Of a stretch of 64,000 nt of DNA, positions 57,658 to 64,000 are shown in pieces. Positions within the stretch are counted from its first letter, which is position 1; each line of letters begins with the position of its first letter. The stretch is from the NCBI GenBank assembly GCA_001599935.1, contig BCIJ01000005.1, positions 310,001-374,000 on the forward strand, given 5' to 3'. A program made the translations under genes and the position numbers. This stretch comes from Holtermannia corniformis. Taxonomy: Eukaryota > Basidiomycota > Tremellomycetes > Holtermanniales. A model generated the notes under the pieces. It did no database searches. It was not told where the DNA came from and saw only the letters and a program-made list of their open reading frames with translations.

Positions 57658-58141
57658 TTGTAACATGATGCCAGCGTATAGATGCACAGCGATAAGACGA
57701 CGGGATCAAGGGTGACCCGACCCGAACGGAGGTGATCCGGAGCACGCCGACACGCGAACCATGCGAGACAACACACGCAGTCCGCGCGGTTGATATTCAT
57801 TCATCATGTCGGCAATCGACGCCAAACTGCCCCCCGCGCGCACTGGCACGAAATCGGGGGTTCCGCCTCGGGGCACTCGTCGTACTAGCCGGAGTTGAAC
57901 GACCAACCACACGGCCGTGCCTGTTAGACTGTGCCCGATTAGTGCGCTATCGCTGACTGACAGTCCTCGGCTAGGCGGTACAGCCAAGGCAAGGCGTCGG
58001 CTCACCTCCCGTTGCGGGACGCCGACGTCGAGGATCCAAGTCGGCCGATAACGAGCTCGCAGGGATACAAAGATGGCCGGTTGCGATGCATGTGGTATCT
58101 CTTTCCTGCTCTACCACTCCCCTGTGACATCTCAGCTGATC
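57658..58141. other. Intergenic, asparaginase promoter region
   Basis: About 480 bases. Nothing coding recognised. GATA-like words occur (for example CGATAA at 58046-58051), as in the permease/oxidase promoter. An in-frame ATG at 58073 could lengthen the asparaginase N-terminus. Confidence 0.4.
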
Positions 58142-59711
58142 ATGGTCGCTTCCTTGCTTGTCGGCGCTGCCGCTCTCTTGCCCGTCTTGGTCGCGGCCGC
58201 GCCTCTGGCCGCCCGTGACAACGGCTTTGTCGCGCCAGCCGGGCTCAACGTTACCTACACCTCACCTGTCAACTCGTGAGTAGCGCTAGCTCGTGTGCGA
58301 TCCAAGCTGACAGGCGTCCTTGCTTAGGTCGCTCCCGACCACTGTCATCTTCGCTACTGGCGGCACCATCGCGGGTAGCTCGGCTAGCTCCACCGACACG
58401 ACTGCCTACAAGGCCGGTGTGATTGGTGTCGAGGCCCTCGTTGTCGGTTAGTGCCCTGACAGCTACCACTGATGAGTAAAGCTGACGTATGACGACGCAT
58501 AGCTGTTCCCGGTCTGCTCAACATCTCCAACATCATCGGCGCCCAGATCGCCAACGTCGGTAGCCCTGACATTGTGCGTCGAGCTGTAATGATCGGGTCA
58601 AGCTGACATTGTCACAGACTGGCGCATTGCAGCTCAGCATGGCCAAGTATGCCAACGAGATCCTCTGCTCCGAGGGATCGACCATTGATGGCGTAAGCCG
58701 CGTTGCTACACCGAAGCTCGCCTGGCTGACGTCCCGCAGATTGTCATTACCCACGGTACCGACACGCTCGAGGAGACTGCCTTTTTCAGTGAGTGATGGC
58801 AGACTGCCTCACGAGCGTACCGAGCTGACATTGCCCAGTGGACGCCACCGTCAACTGCGACAAGGTGCGTTTGCTGAACCATGCATGATCGGTGCCTGAC
58901 ATCACGTTTAGCCCGTTGTCGTCGTTGGCGCCATGAGGCCTTCTACGGCCATCTCGGCCGGTGAGTTGGCTCAAGCACTTCCTGCTGCAACCCTGCTGAC
59001 AATCACAGATGGTCCTGGTAACATCCAAGAAGCCGTTTCGACCGCCATCTCGCCGGATGCCAAGGGCCGCGGCGCGCTCATCGTTCTCAACGACCGGATC
59101 GCGTCGGCATACTATGCGCAAAAGACCAACGCCAACAACCTTGACACTTTCAAGGCGCTCGAGCAGGGTGTGAGTCTTGGCTCTGCAAGCAGCGGACAAA
59201 ACTGACGACTCCAGTTCATCGGCGGGTTCCTCGACTACCTTCCGTTCTGGTACTACCCCGCGAGCCAGCCGACTTTCAAGCAGACGTTTGACGTTTCGGG
59301 CGTTGACACCCTGCCCCAAGTCGACATCATTGCCAGGTCCGTCTGCGCGCTTCTTTCAGACCGACGCTCCAACCTGACTTGCACAGCTACATTGACGAAG
59401 ACATCAAGTTGATCGGCAGCGCGATCGAAGATGGCGCCGTCGGCATCGTCATCTCTGGTTCTGGCGCTGGCTCGACCTCGAGCCCTCTGCAGCCTTCGGT
59501 CGATACCGCGATCGAGCAGGGCGTCCCCGTCGTCTTCTCGACTCGTACCGGTTCCGGCGCCGTCGTGCCCCGCTCAGACCAGGGCATCGGCTCGGGTTTC
59601 CTCAACCCTCCCAAGAGCCGGATCGTGCTTCAGCTCTCGATCGCGACGGGCCTCGACTACAACACCACCAAGGCTGGGTTTGAAAACGTTCTCGGCGGGT
59701 ACCTTGCTTGA
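58142..59711 (+). CDS. Secreted L-asparaginase (type II, threonine amidohydrolase)
   Basis: Hydrolyses L-asparagine to aspartate and ammonia outside the cell. The ATG at 58142 gives a signal peptide ([20 protein letters not shown]). Catalytic motifs appear in small exons: [20 protein letters not shown] (first Thr), [20 protein letters not shown] (Ser and Asn), [16 protein letters not shown] (second Thr, Asp and the conserved THGTDT), and [20 protein letters not shown]. The C-terminal domain is [20 protein letters not shown] and [20 protein letters not shown]. About eight introns, most near 50 nt. The in-frame ATG at 58073 would add 23 residues before the signal and is less likely. It converges with the aldehyde dehydrogenase. 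Confidence 0.9.
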
Positions 59712-59956
59712 GTTCTGAGCGTGCAAGGCGGCGAGGCAATCGGGCAGGACGAGTAGGACATTCAGGTTACCCATCGTGAATCAAAATGTATAATCCTGGG
59801 CATTGGGCAGAGGATCGAGATCTCCAACTGTTCATCGCGTGTCATGTTTTTCTGTATATACACAACTTTGCACCACGTTGTCGATCTGTTCGCTCAGATA
59901 GGCCACTGCCTGCGACGCGCATCAGCCAAGCCATGTCACCGCTGCCACGCAGGCAC

Positions 59957-62126
59957 TCACATTGTGCCCTCCAAGTTGTGGTGTACGGCCTTGACCTGAA
60001 ATCACGCACGTTAATCCTACCGTACAGCAACCAGCCAATCAGACGCACCTGCATGTACGCCTCCAGACCGTACGTGCCGAGCTCACGTCCGATGCCACTC
60101 ATCTTGAACCCGCCGAACGGAGCTCCCGTGTGCAAGAGCGCATACTGGTTGCACCAAACCGTTCCGGCGTCCATTGCGGCCGTCACGCGCATAGCTTGAC
60201 GGTGGTCGTTTGTGAAAACGGCCGCACCGAGACCATAAGTGGTGTCGTTGGCCAAATCGATGCCTTCGGCTTCGGTCGAAAACTTGGCAGCGACAATGAC
60301 GGGGCCAAAGATCTGTAAAGTGTGAGCACGCCGATGCATACGACGTGGCGCGAGACCAACCTCCTCCTGTACGACCTTCATGCTGGCGTTGACGTCCGAG
60401 AGGATGGTCGGCTGCACGTAGTAGCCGTTTTCAGAGCCGGACCACTTGCCGCCGCCCGTGACGAGCTTGGCACCTTCGTCCTTGCCCGACTTGATGTAGT
60501 TGAGGACCTTGTCGCGCTGCAGGGCCGAGATCTGCGAAAAGTCAGCCCAGTGAGGATCACTTGAGCGGCTACATACCAAAGGACCGAACGAAGTCTTCTC
60601 GTCGGATGGCTTGATGGCGTTAGTCCACGTCGAAGCACGTCCGCACGTCTGACTGACCAAGCCAATCGCACAGGCCTCGGCCTTGGTCTTGAGGACCTCG
60701 AGAAACTTGTCGTACACCGTGTCCTGGATATAGATCTGTCCAGGTCAGTAAGGGTCTAGTAGTGGTGTGCCAAGCGCACCCTGCTCCCGGCACTGCGTTG
60801 CATCAGCACTGTACTCCTTGATGGTAGCTGAACTCACCAGCAGTCCTGACCCGAGTTGAACCAGATCCCGAGCGCGACCCATGCCGCCGTCTCCTCGAGG
60901 TCGGCCGTATCAAACACGAGCACAGGGCTCTTGCCACCGAGTTCGAGTGTGACTTTTTTCAAGTTGCTGTCGGCCGCGGCCCTTGCGATCGCTCGACCGG
61001 TCACGACGCTGCCGGTGAACGCAATCTTGTCAATGTCGAGATGGGCCGAGATGGCGGCGCCCGTGGTGCGGCCGAGACCTGGCAGGGTGTTGACGACGCC
61101 GGCGGGGAAGCCGGCTTCAACGATGAGTTCCGACAGGACGAGTGCCGTCAGCGGCGTGAGCTCAGACGGCTTCATGACGATCGTGCAGCCTGCTGCGAGG
61201 GCAGGGCCGACTTTCCACGCCCACATGAGCAGAGGGTAGTTCCATGGGATGCTGTGGAACGCGTTGGCTGGGGACACACAAGAGCGCGTAGGACGTACAT
61301 TTGCCCACAGACACCGATGGGCTGGTGTAAAGTGTAGACGATCTTGTCCTTGCCGTACCTACACGTGCTGTCAGTCGATGATCATACCCAGGCGCACGAC
61401 GCACGAGTTGATCGTCTGGCCGTGGTGCTTGTCGGCCAAACCGGCATAGTAGCGCAAGCAGCCGACCGAGTCTGCCACGTCTCCTTCGCGGGCGATGCGG
61501 ACACCCTTGCCCGAGTTGACCGACTCGAGCAAAGCGAGCTTTTCCGCATCCCGCTCGATGAGGTCGGCAAGCTTGAACAGAACTGTCATGCATGTCAGTC
61601 AGGGTCCTTTGGCTTTATCGTTTGGCACTGACGCGCGGCGCGGTCCGTTGCGGGGATGGTCAGACCCCAGGATTCCTTGAAGGCCTTGCGGGCCGCCTTG
61701 ACGGCCGTGTCGACGTCTTGCTCGGATGCGTGAGAAAAGTGGAGCAGAACCTCATCCGTGGCTGGGTTGCGAGTCTCGAACGTCTCGTTGGTGGATGCGG
61801 GGACAAACTCGTTGTTGCTGAGATTGCGTGTCAGCCATCCACCCGGTATACGATCGTTGCACGCACATGAACAAGCCAGTCGGAACGCTGAATGTCTGTC
61901 CGCCGGGCAGAGTGATGTCCTTGTGAGTCGAGCCTGCCATGTTGGATGCGATGGTGGTGGTCAAAGGTCGTGCGAATGCGATAAGCGGTGCTGCGGTGAC
62001 TTTCGGTGATGTGCGTGTCGCGAGTGCGATGCCGGAGCTGGTGTTCAGAGCAGTGATCGTTCTGGTTGTCGACGGCGCGGTGCGAGAGAAGACTGATAAC
62101 ACTGACGGCCGGATCCTCGTTAGCAT
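59957..62126 (-). CDS. Aldehyde dehydrogenase (NAD(P)+-dependent), dual cytosolic/mitochondrial start
   Basis: Oxidises aldehydes to acids with NAD(P)+. From the ATG at 61940 ([14 protein letters not shown]) the body reads [40 protein letters not shown] and [20 protein letters not shown]. It continues with [40 protein letters not shown] and [20 protein letters not shown] (Glu general base). The catalytic Cys is in SGQDCCAGSR, joined across about 60789-60838. C-terminal blocks are [40 protein letters not shown] and [20 protein letters not shown], ending HNLEGTM. The frame continues upstream to an ATG at 62126 that adds a basic Ser/Thr-rich presequence ([19 protein letters not shown]). Confidence 0.9.
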
Positions 62127-62604
62127 TCGGATCGTAGACGAGGCCGGCAGTCAGGCGGACACGACCAAGAAGACTACCCGAGCTGCCGGGTAAACCACTC
62201 GACGATCAGCCTAAACGGTTCTTCCGGTTATCTTGGTCCAGCACCACTCTGTGAGCATCCACCTCGTCCAGTGCGCTCTGCCCCCTGTCAGCTGCTGCAC
62301 CAAACCTCGCTTAGCACCTCATGCTATCGCGCGCTCTCAACAGGTCACTCGACGTCGTGCGGTGCCGGTAGTCGTAGCCGTCTCGCAGTCGCTCTATGCA
62401 TGGTCTCTGCCGCCGCCGATCTCGACTCGTTGACCAAGCTAGGCTAGTCTCCAGACTGCAGCTGTGCCCAAGTATCGTCCACGCCGCTGTCGTCGCATCC
62501 CCGCCGTGTCGCCCATCACCGGCTCATCTGGGTTTCTCCCGGCACCAAACAAGCATTTGCCTCAACCGCGTTTGGTTGTCGCGGCCGAGTCGGCGTAACG
62601 TCTC
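62127..62604. other. Divergent intergenic region of aldehyde dehydrogenase and zinc-cluster gene
   Basis: About 480 bases between the two starts. No coding or RNA feature recognised. CT-rich tracts precede the ATG at 62605. It is expected to contain both promoters. Confidence 0.4.
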
Positions 62605-64000
62605 ATGGACGCCGTGAATCCTGTTCAAGATGCGAACACGGCTCGGCCGACGGCCGATGCGTCCCGGCCAAGACAGCGAGCGTTAAAGGCGTGCGATGTG
62701 AGTTTGTCGCTGTTGCGGGCGTTCTGGTGAGATCCGAGTTCAGAGCTGATCGAGTCTAGGCGTGTCGCGCGTGAGTCGGCTTGGTGGTGGGTCGAGCTCG
62801 TGGAAGGTATTGATGTCTGTGCGCAGTCGGCGGTCCAAGTGTGAGGATGTTGTCACCATCGGTGAGCAGGCTGTTGACGAGATGCACGGCTAATCTCCGA
62901 GCTAGAGAGCCAAGACCCATCGACGCCATCGACCACCAGCTGCAGAGCATGCCGCGAAGTCAAGACGCAATGCACATTCGAGGTCGTGTCGAAAAAACGG
63001 TACGCACAGACGGCCTGTCTAGCACTGCGGCATCTCACCTCTCCCAGTGGTCCACCAAAAGGATACCATGCTACCCTCCAACGTCTCAAGTCTCCCAAAA
63101 CATCCCTCGACGGCTCACCATCCACCGGACAACCAAGCAAGCAATCACCCCATTCCACCTCGCCAGGCTATACGACCGACGGCTTCAGTATCCCAACAAC
63201 GTCGACCACACGGACCGATCTCACATCGCCTTCGCAGACGGATGGTTTGGAACGGGTAGGAAGACCTCCGACAGTCTCGGCCAGGCAGATGGCCAAGGCC
63301 CCAGAGAGGGAGCGAGACTTGACACCGGCGAGGGTACTGATGGCCATGCGGCCAGAGACGGTCGAGCACCTGCTGGCAGTCTACTTTACCCATGTTCATG
63401 TTGGTAACGGTCCTACCCGCTCAGCCCCAGCTCGCTGATACATCCCAGAACGTCTGGCCGATTGTGTTCAAACCATCGTTCCACCCTTCACTCTGCCCGC
63501 CCGTCCTTCTCCTCGCGATCCTCAGCGTCTCATCCTGTGTAGCGCCAACGTCTGCAGCACACGACTTCAACTGTGATGCGCTCTTTGCAGCCGCAGAGGA
63601 CGCTCTGCATCGCTGCCGGATGGAGTCGAGGATCGAAATCGTGCAAGCTTTGGTGCTGTTATCGCTTCGGCAGACGGGCAATGGCGAAAAGGGCAGTGCA
63701 TTCCTGTACGCTGGCAGGGCAAGCTCCATGGCTCTTGATCTCGGACTCAACCTGGCGAGCCCGATCGCACTGCAAAACACGGTGAGTGCTGCCCCGTATT
63801 ACAGCGACACCTACTGACGTCCCCAGGCAGAGGCCCAGATTCGCTCACGCGTCTTTTGGAACTGCTACGTGCTCGATAAAGTCTTGGCTGAAGAGACTGG
63901 GCGTCCCGACATGCTCCGCGCAAGTCGGTGTACTACCCCGTTCCCTTCGATCCTGGAACCAGACGAACTCGAGTTCTGGCCACCGACTTCTGCGACTTTC
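62605..64000 (+). CDS. Zn2Cys6 fungal transcription factor, 3' end outside window
   Basis: Zinc-cluster regulator with a fungal-specific transcription factor domain (PF04082 type). From the ATG at 62605 (MDAVNPVQDANTARPTADAS) the first half of the cluster spans two introns: LKACDACRARRSKCEDVV. The second half, CRACREVKTQCTF, lies at about 62940-62975 after a Ser/Thr/Pro linker, giving CxxCx6C twice. The join between the halves is not resolved in frame, so the cluster linker is uncertain. Then comes the middle homology region: VLMAMRPETVEHLLAVYFTH, QNVWPIVFKPSF, ALFAAAEDALHRCRMESRIE, IVQALVLLSLRQTGNGEKGS, AFLYAGRASSMALDLGLNLA. The R-x-RVFWNCYVLDKVLAEETG block at about 63840-63900 is typical. 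The gene leaves the window open. Confidence 0.8.

Noticed and set aside
62756..62950. Minus-strand ORF as an extra gene before the zinc-cluster exons
   Set aside because: It covers exon 2-3 and introns of the regulator in antisense and has no motif.

Overview
The window is nuclear DNA of a filamentous or yeast-like fungus, very probably a basidiomycete. Genes are dense and on both strands, and nearly all are cut by many short introns (about 40-60 nt). These introns have GT(A/G)AGT-like donors, a CTGAC/CTGAT branch site close to a CAG/TAG acceptor, and short exons. The gene content is eukaryotic throughout: complex I, SNARE, TORC2, SWI/SNF and peroxisome proteins. The short introns with CTGAC branch sites would suit a tremellomycete such as a Trichosporonales yeast, but this placement is a guess.

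Layout. 1-17.7 kb is conserved housekeeping: the 3' part of an amine/GABA-type permease, a secreted double-psi beta-barrel protein, a Pex8-like gene, a GPATCH1 homologue, insulin-degrading enzyme, complex I NDUFS8, protoporphyrinogen oxidase and an ADA2-type adenosine deaminase. 17.7-21.5 kb is an accessory island: three intact small ORFs of one unrecognised family, a decayed copy of the same family, a set of palindromic GCATCC/GGATGC hairpins and a fragment of a zinc-cluster regulator. 21.5-26.6 kb returns to housekeeping: SWP73/Rsc6, GOS1, RRP36 and a ribonuclease-kappa-like gene that needs a 2-nt exon. 26.8-32.4 kb is again accessory: a second pair of small homologous ORFs, a cinnamyl-type alcohol dehydrogenase, an intron-bearing tRNA-Glu and an unrecognised acidic protein. 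32.8-47.5 kb holds RPAP3, a 670-residue unknown, phosphopantetheine adenylyltransferase, the TORC2 subunit Rictor/Ste20, an alpha/beta hydrolase and a histidine-phosphatase-fold secreted protein.

47.6-64 kb is enriched in nitrogen-scavenging functions. A Uga4-type permease is transcribed divergently from a copper amine oxidase across a roughly 600-bp promoter with three HGATAR-type motifs. Beyond a CSC1 channel and a PaiB-like protein lie a secreted L-asparaginase, an aldehyde dehydrogenase that can be made with or without a mitochondrial presequence, and a divergent Zn2Cys6 regulator cut by the window end. Uptake of an amine, oxidation to aldehyde plus ammonia and hydrogen peroxide, then oxidation of the aldehyde to an acid would be a coherent pathway. 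That the genes form one regulated unit is inference.

Gene ends are given from first ATG to stop. Where exon joins were worked out by hand and keep frame this is stated. Some 5' ends (Pex8-like, PPAT, the 31.4-kb unknown, the final regulator) remain unresolved.
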